A DNA stretch of 64,000 bases. Source: CAYXDO01 sp964463485. GTDB taxonomy: Bacteria; Myxococcota; Kuafuiibacteriia; Kuafuiibacteriales; Kuafuiibacteriaceae. Of the stretch, positions 10,376 through 17,822 are shown piece after piece (the first letter of the stretch is position 1; every line of letters starts with the position of its first letter). The notes under the pieces are model-generated. The model ran no database searches and was not told the DNA's origin. It saw only the letters and a list, made by a program, of their open reading frames with translations. The position numbers and the translations under genes are program-made. Where the stretch lies: the NCBI GenBank assembly GCA_964463485.1, contig CAYXDO010000002.1:98915-162914 (forward strand), read 5' to 3'.

Positions 10376-10709
10376 GTGCGGGTGCCGCAAATCCGTGCCC
10401 AAGGGAGAAACCGCAGAGAGCACAGAGCCACGGATGAAGAAATGAGCACGTCGCACGAGCTCGAGGCCAGGTATCAAGCCAGTGCGCTGGATCGCCCGGC
10501 TGCAAAGAAGCCTCGGCAGTGCTCCATTGGGGAATCGCGTCGGGCACGGGCACGGGCACGGGCACGGGCACGGTGCGAAACCTCGCTTCGCTCGGTTTCA
10601 ACGAGCTCGATCGCGTGTACCGGGTGTGGAGCTCCGGTGGCGGATCGGACGCCGGGACGACGACGCCCGGTCGATGGGGATCGGCGCTCGATTCCGCTAG
10701 GCTCGGCCC
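10376..10709. other. Intergenic stretch with hairpin-repeat fragment and microsatellite
   Basis: No gene supported. Bases 10408-10432 (AACCGCAGAGAGCACAGAGCC-like) are a short relic of one arm of the dispersed hairpin repeat, and 10541-10573 is a CGGGCA hexamer microsatellite of about 5.5 units. Open frames across it are high-GC accidents. Confidence 0.55.
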
Positions 10710-12161
10710 GTGACCTTCCCCTTTCGCCGTACCCATGCGCCCACGCGGCTCGCGTGGATCCTTCTCCTGATGGTGGCCTGCTCGACGGGGGCATGCGCGG
10801 ATCGCGACCCGCCTCTCGATGGGAGCTTGGCGCACGACTCCGGCGACGAGCCAGCGGACGCAGGTTCGTTGGAGGACGCCACGGTGCTCGACTCGGCGGG
10901 CGCCGACGCGCGGGAGGATGCGGCCGTCTTCGACGTCGGAACCGATGCAGGCGCCGAGGATGGGTCGCCGACGGATTTGGGATTCGTCGATGCGTCGCCC
11001 ACGGATTTGGGGTTCGTCGATGCGTCGCCATCGGACGCAACGAATTTGGATGCGGTCGCTCCCGACGTTTTGGCTTCGGACGTTGTCGCGGCGGATCTCG
11101 GGTTCGCGGACGCTGGGTTGGACGCCGGATCCGATTCGGGCGCCGGAAATCTCGACGCTTCGCCGGGAGACTCGGGGTACGTCGGCCAACCCATCTCGGC
11201 GTCGGTCTCTCAGTGGACCTGGGTAGATTTTCCGAATTCCACCTGCGACGACGGATCACCGACGGGAATCGCGGTGAATTTGGGTACGAGCGACGACGTA
11301 CTCTTCTACATGGTGGGTGGCGGCGCTTGCTGGGACTATCAGACTTGTTTCGTGCTCAACTCGGCAACTCACGGCCCTTTCGGAGCCGCTCAATTCGCGG
11401 CGATCGCTCCGTTCCTCGGGATCGGCCCGTTCGACCGAGTCACGACTCAGAACCCGTTTCGGAATTTCACGTTCGTGTTCGTGCCGTACTGCACCGGAGA
11501 CACCCACGCGGGGAGTCGCGACGCCGTGTACGTGGATGGGAGCGGGGTGGGTCACACTTTCCACCACCGCGGCCGGACCAACATCGAAGCCTATTTACAG
11601 CGGCTGATTCCTACGTTTCCGAGCACCGACAAGCTGGTGGTCGCGGGCAGCAGCGCGGGCGGGTACGGAACGCTCTACAATTATGACTTGATTCGGAGCG
11701 GTTGGTCGCCTGCGTCGGGCTATTTGGTCGACGACGCCGGGCCGATCCTCGAGGGAGACGACGTCATGCCGTACCTTCGGAGCGTTTGGTACTCATCGTG
11801 GGGCCTAGGAGGCGTGTTGGACCCGCTCTGCGGGGCCGCGTGCGCCGACGATCTCTCGTTGGCGGTGACGACGTTGGCAAGTCGATATCCGAACGACCGA
11901 TTTTCGCTCTTGTCGTCGCTCCAAGACCAGACGATCCGAACCTATATGGGTTTGACGCCAGCGGCCTTCGAGACGGCGCTGTTACGGATGGCGACCGACG
12001 TGCTCGATCCGCTGCCGAATTTTCGTTATTTCTTCGTGTCGGGAGACAGTCACACGATGCTCGCGTCGCCCGGCAGCTTCAGCTCGAACGGGACCGGTTT
12101 GTGGGTCTGGTTGGACCGGCAAGTCACGAACAGCGGGCTGTGGGCGTCCACCCAGCCGTAG
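10710..12161 (+). CDS. Pectin acetylesterase-like exported esterase, probable lipoprotein
   Basis: Predicted extracytoplasmic serine esterase of the pectin acetylesterase/vtpJ-therm type, 483 residues. A GTG start gives a basic N-terminus and hydrophobic stretch (LAWILLLMVAC) with a plausible lipidated Cys. Residues 30-155 are an Asp/Ala/Gly-rich low-complexity linker, including a near-perfect repeat of SPTDLGFVDA. The catalytic domain begins near residue 160: MVGGGACWD, the nucleophile motif GSSAGGYG (S315), and a C-terminal GDSHTML carrying the likely catalytic His. The family hydrolyses acetyl esters of polysaccharides; the true substrate here is unknown. A 22-base tandem duplication covers its stop codon. 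Confidence 0.85.
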   Translation: MTFPFRRTHAPTRLAWILLLMVACSTGACADRDPPLDGSLAHDSGDEPADAGSLEDATVLDSAGADAREDAAVFDVGTDAGAEDGSPTDLGFVDASPTDLGFVDASPSDATNLDAVAPDVLASDVVAADLGFADAGLDAGSDSGAGNLDASPGDSGYVGQPISASVSQWTWVDFPNSTCDDGSPTGIAVNLGTSDDVLFYMVGGGACWDYQTCFVLNSATHGPFGAAQFAAIAPFLGIGPFDRVTTQNPFRNFTFVFVPYCTGDTHAGSRDAVYVDGSGVGHTFHHRGRTNIEAYLQRLIPTFPSTDKLVVAGSSAGGYGTLYNYDLIRSGWSPASGYLVDDAGPILEGDDVMPYLRSVWYSSWGLGGVLDPLCGAACADDLSLAVTTLASRYPNDRFSLLSSLQDQTIRTYMGLTPAAFETALLRMATDVLDPLPNFRYFFVSGDSHTMLASPGSFSSNGTGLWVWLDRQVTNSGLWASTQP

Positions 12162-12194
12162 CAGGCGTTCAGCCCAGCCGTAGCAGGCGTTCAG
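12151..12194. repeat. Perfect 22-base tandem duplication at a stop codon
   Basis: The 22-mer CCCAGCCGTAGCAGGCGTTCAG occurs twice back to back; the first copy contains the stop codon of the pectin-acetylesterase-like gene. The rest of the gap to 12328 holds no supported gene. Confidence 0.9.
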
Positions 12195-12328
12195 CCCTCA
12201 GCTTTCTCAGCTTCGGAGAAGGCACCGTGAGCGCTTGGTTTTGCGGAGAGCTGATGGCGCTGATGGCTGAGCGCTCACGGAGCGGGTGAGCGCGGAGACT
12301 CGTCGCACTCATCCGAGCCGCGACGGAG

Positions 12329-12643
12329 TCAGCGAGGACGCGGGCCGGAAGCCTCGAGGCCGGTGTACGCTTGGATCCAGCCCGGGGGCAACTTCATCCA
12401 GAAATCGACCACGCCTCCCGCGACCGAGTCGAGCTCCTCATCCGGGACGGGTCGATCCCCTGCCTCGAGCTGTCGCGTGACCGCGCGGAGCTCGTCGAGC
12501 GTGAACTCGAGGCCCTCATCCCGGGCAAGCGCGAGGACGGCCTCGAAGCCTGCCCCCTGACCTTGCAGGGCGGCGAGCTTGGCGCGCAGCTCGACCTTCC
12601 CGATGACCCGCTGGTGAAACTCGCGAGCTTGTTCGGTCGTCAT
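12329..12643 (-). CDS. Nif11-type RiPP precursor (leader plus short core)
   Basis: Protein of 104 residues with the Nif11-like leader pattern: an N-terminal helix (MTTEQAREFHQRVIGKVELRA), a middle EAVLALARDEGLEFTLDELRA helix pair, then an acidic PDEELDSVAGG segment ending in a double Gly (76-77). The leader is the kind cleaved by C39-type peptidase/ABC exporters in the nif11/nitrile-hydratase leader class. The 27-residue segment after GG has Trp at two positions, Pro, Ser and Thr, but no Cys, so thioether rings of the lanthionine type are not possible without another partner residue. The start at MTTEQ is preferred over an ATG 36 bases upstream. No modifying enzyme lies nearby. Confidence 0.75.
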   Translation of the reverse strand: MTTEQAREFHQRVIGKVELRAKLAALQGQGAGFEAVLALARDEGLEFTLDELRAVTRQLEAGDRPVPDEELDSVAGGVVDFWMKLPPGWIQAYTGLEASGPRPR

Positions 12644-12820
12644 GACACCCAGGCTACGCCTGATACGATTTGCGGACAAGACGCGAAGCAGAAAGCGTTC
12701 GAGATCAGTCTATCCGGAGATTGGGGTGTCCTCTCGAAGGCCCACCAAGGGCTCGTTCGACCTCTGAAGCGCCGTCGACCATGCGTGACACTCCAATGTG
12801 GCGTACTCCCGACCTGCTAG

Positions 12821-13080
12821 GCCTCGAAGCCGGCGCAAGCATCTCGTGACAAGCCTCGAAGTCGCTGCAGCCCCCCTGTGATAAACCTCGAAGCCGGCGC
12901 GGCCCCCTCGTGATAAGCGTCGAAGTCGCTGCAGCCCCCTCGTGACAAGCTCGAAGCCGGCGCGGCCCCCTCGTGATGAGCCTCGAACCGCCGCGGCAGC
13001 TTCGTGACAAGCCTCGAAGCTGCCCCGCCCCCCCTCGTGGCAAGCCTCGAAGCTGCCCCGACCCCCTCGTGGTGAGGCTC
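12821..13080. repeat. Degenerate tandem array, 31-33 base period
   Basis: About eight contiguous units built on CCTCGAAGCCGGCGCGGCCC followed by CCTCGTGAYAAG. In the first units two subtypes alternate (CCGGCGCGG and TCGCTGCAG cores), suggesting an original 64-base duplication; the later units drift to GAAGCTGCCCCG. The period is not a multiple of three and there are no unique spacers, so it is neither coding nor CRISPR. Confidence 0.85.
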
Positions 13081-13195
13081 CAAAGCGGGAACGACGGCGC
13101 TTCCGGGGTTCCGAAGCGGCGGGCGACGGCGCTTCTGAGCTCCAAAGCGGGAACGACGGCGCTTTCGAGGTTCCGAAGCGGGTTCAACCTCAGGT
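13079..13195. repeat. Second tandem array, 31-base period
   Basis: Between three and four units of 31 bases beginning CCRAAGCGG and containing CGACGGCGCTT, directly after the previous array. Unit consensus differs from the first array apart from the CTC/GAAGC start. Non-coding by period. Confidence 0.8.
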
Positions 13196-13299
13196 TTCGC
13201 GGTCGAGTCCGCATTTCGGCGTGCCGGACGAATCCGAACGGATCTCCCGAGGGCGGACCGAGATTCTGGTTGGCCTGATGATTGCTGAAAGCTCCGGAC

Positions 13300-13497
13300 A
13301 TGACAACCACCAAGGAAGTCACCCAACTCCAGCCGGTATGGGCTCGCGACGCCTCTCAGCGCAGTGCCGATTCCAAAGGAGTCCCTGCGGGCGGATTCGG
13401 TGGCACCAACCCGCTGACCGCGTCGGCGTCACGCACTCCTACTCTCCCGGAGGCTTTCGTTCTTGGCGGACGATTGCCTGGATGGATTCGTGGGTGA
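13300..13497 (+). CDS. Small hypothetical protein
   Basis: Possible 65-residue protein starting MTTTKEVTQLQ and ending in RLPGWIRG, with a Gly-rich GGFGGTNP segment. I recognise no family. The only support is an ATG start, the absence of repeats, and a stop just four bases before the ATG of the following membrane-protein gene. It may be a gene remnant or chance frame. Confidence 0.25.
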   Translation: MTTTKEVTQLQPVWARDASQRSADSKGVPAGGFGGTNPLTASASRTPTLPEAFVLGGRLPGWIRG

Positions 13498-13501
13498 GGC
13501 C

Positions 13502-13930
13502 ATGATCTGCTCGAAGGTCAATAGAATCGAACCTCCGTGGTGGACGGGTGAATGGAGTCGGGTCCTTGCGATCGTCGTGTTCCTCGCCGGTACGACGGTC
13601 GTTCTCATGGGTCTGTGCCAGGAGACGAAGAGCGCGCCTGTCCAAACGGCAATCGACCTTGGGATTCCGATCCTCGGTGCGCTCTGGATGTTCCCGCTTC
13701 GTGCCCTATACCGCCGCTTGCCATCGAAAGTCACTCCGCGCGTCGCTCGCTCGCCTTGGTGGCGAGTCTTCGCCGTCGCACTGGCCGCGGTTTGCTTTGG
13801 GCTTGTTCTTGTGCTTCCGCGATTCAGGGAGCTATTGGGAGACTTTGGCCGCGTCGTGATCCTCTGGGAATGCATGAGGTCGTGGGTCAAAGATACTCGT
13901 GCACTCGGCGTCCGATGTTCCGGTTCTTGA
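13502..13930 (+). CDS. Small hypothetical membrane protein
   Basis: Predicted inner-membrane protein of 142 residues. Three hydrophobic stretches are visible: VLAIVVFLAGTTVVLMGL (about 20-37), DLGIPILGALWMF (about 52-64) and VFAVALAAVCFGLVLVL (about 88-104), separated by basic loops (RALYRRLPSKVTPR). No family recognised. It lies in the repeat-rich patch, with a tandem array starting some 80 bases after its stop. The ATG at 13502 is preferred to a TTG at 13463. Confidence 0.5.
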   Translation: MICSKVNRIEPPWWTGEWSRVLAIVVFLAGTTVVLMGLCQETKSAPVQTAIDLGIPILGALWMFPLRALYRRLPSKVTPRVARSPWWRVFAVALAAVCFGLVLVLPRFRELLGDFGRVVILWECMRSWVKDTRALGVRCSGS

Positions 13931-14007
13931 TGAGTCGCACGGCCAACGCTCGCAATTTCATGCCGCTCTCGCGATAGCAGACTTCGCGCATCAGGAACGG
14001 GCGCCTG

Positions 14008-14144
14008 GATTCCGAGCGGTGCCGGGCACCGTCCGAAAACGGGGCACCGTCCGAAAACGGGGCACCGTCCGAAAACGGGCACCGTCCGAAAACGGGCACC
14101 GTCCGAAAACGGGCACCGTCCGAAAACGGGCACCGTCCGAAAAC
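14008..14144. repeat. Left flanking array: one GATTCCGAGCGGTGCC unit plus seven CACCGTCCGAAAAC units
   Basis: Starts with GATTCCGAGCGGTGCC and continues as seven contiguous 17-18 base units of G3-4CACCGTCCGAAAAC ending at 14144. The junction GATTCCGAGCGGTGCCGGGC then CCGTCCGAAAAC recurs at 15172-15204 in the right array in the same direction. The gaps on either side hold no supported gene. Confidence 0.9.
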
Positions 14145-14256
14145 GGCATCGCCCTGTACCACACGCTTGGTAGGTTACCTGAGCCCCAAGGTGCCCACAA
14201 ATTCCACTGAGGCTGAAATTCTCGCCAGGAACGCGCATGATCCTGGTGATAAGAGA

Positions 14257-14982
14257 CTAACGCCTCTTCTTTTCGAGTTGTCGCTGTAGCTTCCGCTTCT
14301 TCTTGCGCGCCTTCTCTACGGCTCGGTCCTTGCCTGACTTTGCGCTGGATGTGGTTTGGGCAGTGAAGCGGGTCGGGAGGGCCGGTGGGCGACGGCCAAA
14401 ACCGAGGAGAGAAAACAGATCAGGGACCTGCCGCTCGAAGCGGCTCGGGTCCTGGTTGTAGGCCAACGTCCAGGCGTCGAGCCCTTCCTGAGTGGTCATG
14501 TCGTAGCCCATCTTCGATCCAAGCATGAAGAAGGATTTGGCCATCCCGAAGTTCGAGGTGTCTGAAAGTTCCATTTCGAGCCTCTTGGCGGCTTTCGAGT
14601 CCAGCACCGACAAACACTCACCCGCCCTCGTCGAGCCGAATTCGCGTCGCCTGAACTGCCAAAAAGCACGAAGCTCGTCGACGATCTCAGGCGCTTCGCG
14701 CGGCTCGCACGAGACTTTGCGAGGGATCGTTCGGAAAAGCACGTCACTGAAATCGTAGCCCGACATGTCAACACCGACCCCGTGATGGCTCGCGGCGTAA
14801 TCGAGCATCAGTCCGACCCACCTGGAGCCCCCGTAGCCCAGCCGGCGGAAAACATCCTGTCCTTCCAGAGAGTCCTCGAAACGGCCGACAATTTCGTCGA
14901 TCCCGTCGTGGAGCAGATCATCCGATGCGTCGTCTTGATCCCAGTCCGATTCGTCTTCCGATTCTTCCGGTTGTCCGACCAT
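14257..14982 (-). CDS. Hypothetical protein bracketed by two related repeat arrays
   Basis: Protein of 241 residues that I do not recognise. It opens with a very acidic stretch (EESEDESDWDQDDASDD), continues with a folded-looking helical region (GSRWVGLMLDYAASHHGV, RAFWQFRRREFGS, MAKSFFMLGSKMGYD, EGLDAWTLAYNQDP) and ends in a strongly basic Lys/Arg tail (KARKKKRKLQRQLEKKRR) that could contact nucleic acid. No catalytic motif or membrane segment is visible. The ATG at 14982 gives the natural start; the frame upstream is only array sequence. It sits alone between the arrays at 14008-14144 and 15074-15232. Confidence 0.6.
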   Translation of the reverse strand: MVGQPEESEDESDWDQDDASDDLLHDGIDEIVGRFEDSLEGQDVFRRLGYGGSRWVGLMLDYAASHHGVGVDMSGYDFSDVLFRTIPRKVSCEPREAPEIVDELRAFWQFRRREFGSTRAGECLSVLDSKAAKRLEMELSDTSNFGMAKSFFMLGSKMGYDMTTQEGLDAWTLAYNQDPSRFERQVPDLFSLLGFGRRPPALPTRFTAQTTSSAKSGKDRAVEKARKKKRKLQRQLEKKRR

Positions 14983-15073
14983 GTTCCATCCTCCATCGGT
15001 TCTGGAGCGCGCAGCAGAGCGCAGTAGACTTGCACTTCGTTTCGCTAGAGTCATCCTTCGAGTCGCGTCCAAC

Positions 15074-15232
15074 GGTGCCTCCCGATTCCGAGCGGTGCCT
15101 GCCTCCCGATTCCGAGCGGTGCTGCCTCCCGATTCCGAGCGGTGCCTCCCGATTCCGAGCGGTGCCCTCCCGATTCCGAGCGGTGCCGGGCGCCGTCCGA
15201 AAACCTGGGGTGCCGTCCGAAAACCGTGGCGT
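15074..15232. repeat. Right flanking array: five GATTCCGAGCGGTGC units plus two CGTCCGAAAAC units
   Basis: Five copies of CCCGATTCCGAGCGGTGCC with variable joins, then GCCGTCCGAAAACCTG and GCCGTCCGAAAACCGTG. It is a direct-orientation relative of the left array, with the opposite half of the unit expanded. The remaining sequence to 15437 holds no supported gene. Confidence 0.88.
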
Positions 15233-15437
15233 GCCGGGCACAGCACGCGGGAGACGTAGCCGCGAACACCAGGCGGTGTCTGTGAAATCCGTTTCTTTCG
15301 TTCGAGCGCTCTCGATGTCCGCGTCAGCCTCTGCCTTCGCGTAGGCTGCGCTCCCAGGGTCCGCGAAGCCTACCCAGCCGACCCGCCGACCCACAGCACA
15401 CTGTCCGTCCGCTCGCTCCGGTGTTAACATCGTCGCG

Positions 15438-17822
15438 GTGGCCATCGTCTCGGCGCCTCTGGGCTTCAAGGAGGCCGTACTCTGCGGAACCGGCGCCACG
15501 AGCCGGGTGTATCGAGCCGTCGAGGGCCGCTCGGGCCGCGTCGTGGCTTTGAAGCGGCTTCACCGGCAGCTCGTCAAGAGCGCGGACGCGCTCGCTCGTC
15601 TCCGCCGTGAGCTCGAAGCCTTGTCCGCGTTGCGACACCCCGCGATCGTTCCGGTCTACGACATCGTGAAGTGGGAGGGCGATCCGACCCTCGTCATGGC
15701 GTTCATCGACGGCCAGGACCTCAAGGAACGAATCGTCGAGCGCGGGCCGCTCGAGGCGGGCGAGGCGGCGCGAGTCATGCGTTCGCTGTTCGACGCGCTC
15801 GCTGCGGCTCATGGCGCCGGGATCGTTCACCGCGACGTGAAGCCTCAGAACGTTCGGTTGGATACTCATGGCAAGGTGTACCTGCTCGACTTCGGGTCGG
15901 CTCGTTTGGACGCGGCCTCCGCACTCACCAAGACGGGCTCCACGGTGGGTACGCCCGAGTACATGCCTCCGGAGCTCTTCGGGGGTCCGGTGTACGATCC
16001 GCGCACGGACATTTACGGTGTCGGCGCGACGATCTTCGAGGCTGTGACTGGCCGGCCTCCGCAGAGCGCGGACAGCCTCGCCGAGCTCGCTTTTTTGCGG
16101 GCCGAGATTCCGATCACGCCGGTGCGCGCGGCGCGGGCGGACGTTCCGGAGGCCCTCGCGCAGGTCGTCGATCGTTGTCTTTCGATTCGGCCCGACGACA
16201 GGTTCGCGACCGCATCGCTCGCGGTGTGGGCCCTCGACCATCCCAAGGAGGAGCGTGCGTTCGCGCTCCGGAGGTCGCGCCTGCCGCTGTGTTTGCATTG
16301 TCAAACGCCTTTGCCGCCGAGGAGCAGGACGTGTCCGGCGTGCAAACGTGCGCCCTTTGGTTGGTCGGACGGTCGATTCCACGTGGTGCTCGACTCGGTG
16401 GAGAGCTCCTCGAGGCTGCTCGAGCACCTCGCGACCATCTCTCCGGAGCACGGGGCGCCCGGGGAGCTCACTCAGCTCGCCAAACACACCGCGGCGTTGT
16501 CCTTTCAGAAGCCGAGGGTCGTCTCCTTCGTGTCCGAAGTGGACGCCCGCCGAATCACCGAGGGCCTTGTCGCCGTAGGAGCTCATGCGCACGTCGAGGA
16601 AGAATCCTCCCGCTGGGTGGGGTTCGTTCGAGCAGCGACGGTCGTGCTGGGTGGGTTCGGTCTCCTGGGCGGGTTGGCCGCGGGCGGAGCCCTCGGTGGG
16701 TTGACCGGCGCGCTGACTTTCGTCGCGCCCGGGATCGGAATTTTGGCGCTCGAACGGATCTCCAGCCTTCTCCGAGCGCGCGGGAGTATCCTCGCGCCCT
16801 CGAAGCTCCCGAAGTCACTTTGGACAAACCTCGAAATTCGGGCTGCTGGTCTGGCCGCGCTCGGCTTGGGGCTTGGTCTGTTCGGCTTTTGGTCGGCCTT
16901 CGACCTGCTGACTTTTCCCGGCGCGTCACTCCTGGCGGTCGCTTCGGCGGCGCTCACGGCGACCCTCTCGGTGGTGCTCGGCGTACCCACTCGGGTGAAG
17001 AAGGGTCCGGTTCCGAGCAGGTCGGCGCGTTTCTTCGCCGCACTCTCTGTACTCACTGGATCGAGCAAGAGAGAAGAGGACGTCGGTCCTCGGAAGCAAC
17101 CCAGCAAGCTGACGTCGTTCGGCTTGGCCGTGCTGCTCTTCGCGCTCGTTCCGTACGAGCTTTTTGCCTTGTCGGGGATGTGGGAGTCGCTGGTGGGTTT
17201 GCCGGTGTACGCGAGCGCCACCTGGAGCTCCAAGGCGGTGAGAGCGCGGATCGCGGCGCAGACGGCGGAGTCCGCGACCGCGGCAGGCGCGGTGACCGCG
17301 GCTTCGGCGGCGGCTACCTCCGTGGGTGTGCTCACCACGGTCGCACCCATCGCGGTGGGCGGAGCGTCACCCGTACTCATGCTGTTGGCGGCTGCCCGCC
17401 TGGCTCGGCGGCGCCGTCAGGTGTTGCGGGATGGCGCGACCATCGAAGCGGAGCTCGGAGACGGCGTGCGCCGGCGGCTCGCGGAGAGGACGACACCCGA
17501 ACCCGATGCGGCCATGCCCGCGCGCCTCGATCGGCTCGCGCAGCTTCCGGCCGGCGATGCCTTCGTGAAGGACGCGCTCGTGCGCGCCACCGATCTGGCG
17601 CATGCCCTCGCGCCCGACGACGCGGAGGCACTCACCCAGGCTCTGGCCGCGTTGTCGGACGGCCGCGGCAGCATGGACGAGGCGCTCGCTGCGCGCTGTA
17701 TCCTCGAGACCGACCCCTCCCACGAGCTCCGATTCAAGCTCCTCGCTCTGGAAGGGGAGCTCGAGGCCAAGGCTGCAGCCGACTGGGTTGAGAGTATCGC
17801 CGAACCCAAGCGCCATGAGTGA
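15438..17822 (+). CDS. Membrane Ser/Thr kinase with zinc ribbon and L7/L12-like domain (paralogue 1)
   Basis: Bacterial Ser/Thr protein kinase of 794 residues from a GTG start. Kinase domain residues 12-270: Gly-rich loop GTGATSRVY, Lys39, catalytic HRDVKPQN (131-138), DFG (151-153), GTPEYMPPE. A four-Cys zinc ribbon follows (C285, C288, C299, C302), then residues 313-388 with the strand-helix-helix-strand-helix-strand pattern resembling the ribosomal L7/L12 C-terminal domain, then several membrane segments (about 396-440, 470-520, 550-600, 620-680) and a helical C-terminus. The same order occurs in the next gene and at 61164-62969. It overlaps the next kinase by eight bases. Targets unknown. 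Confidence 0.85.
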   Translation: MAIVSAPLGFKEAVLCGTGATSRVYRAVEGRSGRVVALKRLHRQLVKSADALARLRRELEALSALRHPAIVPVYDIVKWEGDPTLVMAFIDGQDLKERIVERGPLEAGEAARVMRSLFDALAAAHGAGIVHRDVKPQNVRLDTHGKVYLLDFGSARLDAASALTKTGSTVGTPEYMPPELFGGPVYDPRTDIYGVGATIFEAVTGRPPQSADSLAELAFLRAEIPITPVRAARADVPEALAQVVDRCLSIRPDDRFATASLAVWALDHPKEERAFALRRSRLPLCLHCQTPLPPRSRTCPACKRAPFGWSDGRFHVVLDSVESSSRLLEHLATISPEHGAPGELTQLAKHTAALSFQKPRVVSFVSEVDARRITEGLVAVGAHAHVEEESSRWVGFVRAATVVLGGFGLLGGLAAGGALGGLTGALTFVAPGIGILALERISSLLRARGSILAPSKLPKSLWTNLEIRAAGLAALGLGLGLFGFWSAFDLLTFPGASLLAVASAALTATLSVVLGVPTRVKKGPVPSRSARFFAALSVLTGSSKREEDVGPRKQPSKLTSFGLAVLLFALVPYELFALSGMWESLVGLPVYASATWSSKAVRARIAAQTAESATAAGAVTAASAAATSVGVLTTVAPIAVGGASPVLMLLAAARLARRRRQVLRDGATIEAELGDGVRRRLAERTTPEPDAAMPARLDRLAQLPAGDAFVKDALVRATDLAHALAPDDAEALTQALAALSDGRGSMDEALAARCILETDPSHELRFKLLALEGELEAKAAADWVESIAEPKRHE

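Noticed and set aside
12821..13195. CRISPR array
   Set aside because: Units are contiguous and degenerate with no unique spacers, and there are no cas genes in the window.
12705..13326. Reverse-strand open frames of 170-205 codons
   Set aside because: They translate tandem arrays with a 31-33 base period; composition is Arg/Gly/Ala and no start signal is seen.
14008..14144. CRISPR array or coding repeat protein
   Set aside because: Units of 17-18 bases with no spacers; period mixes 17 and 18, so no frame gives a consistent protein.
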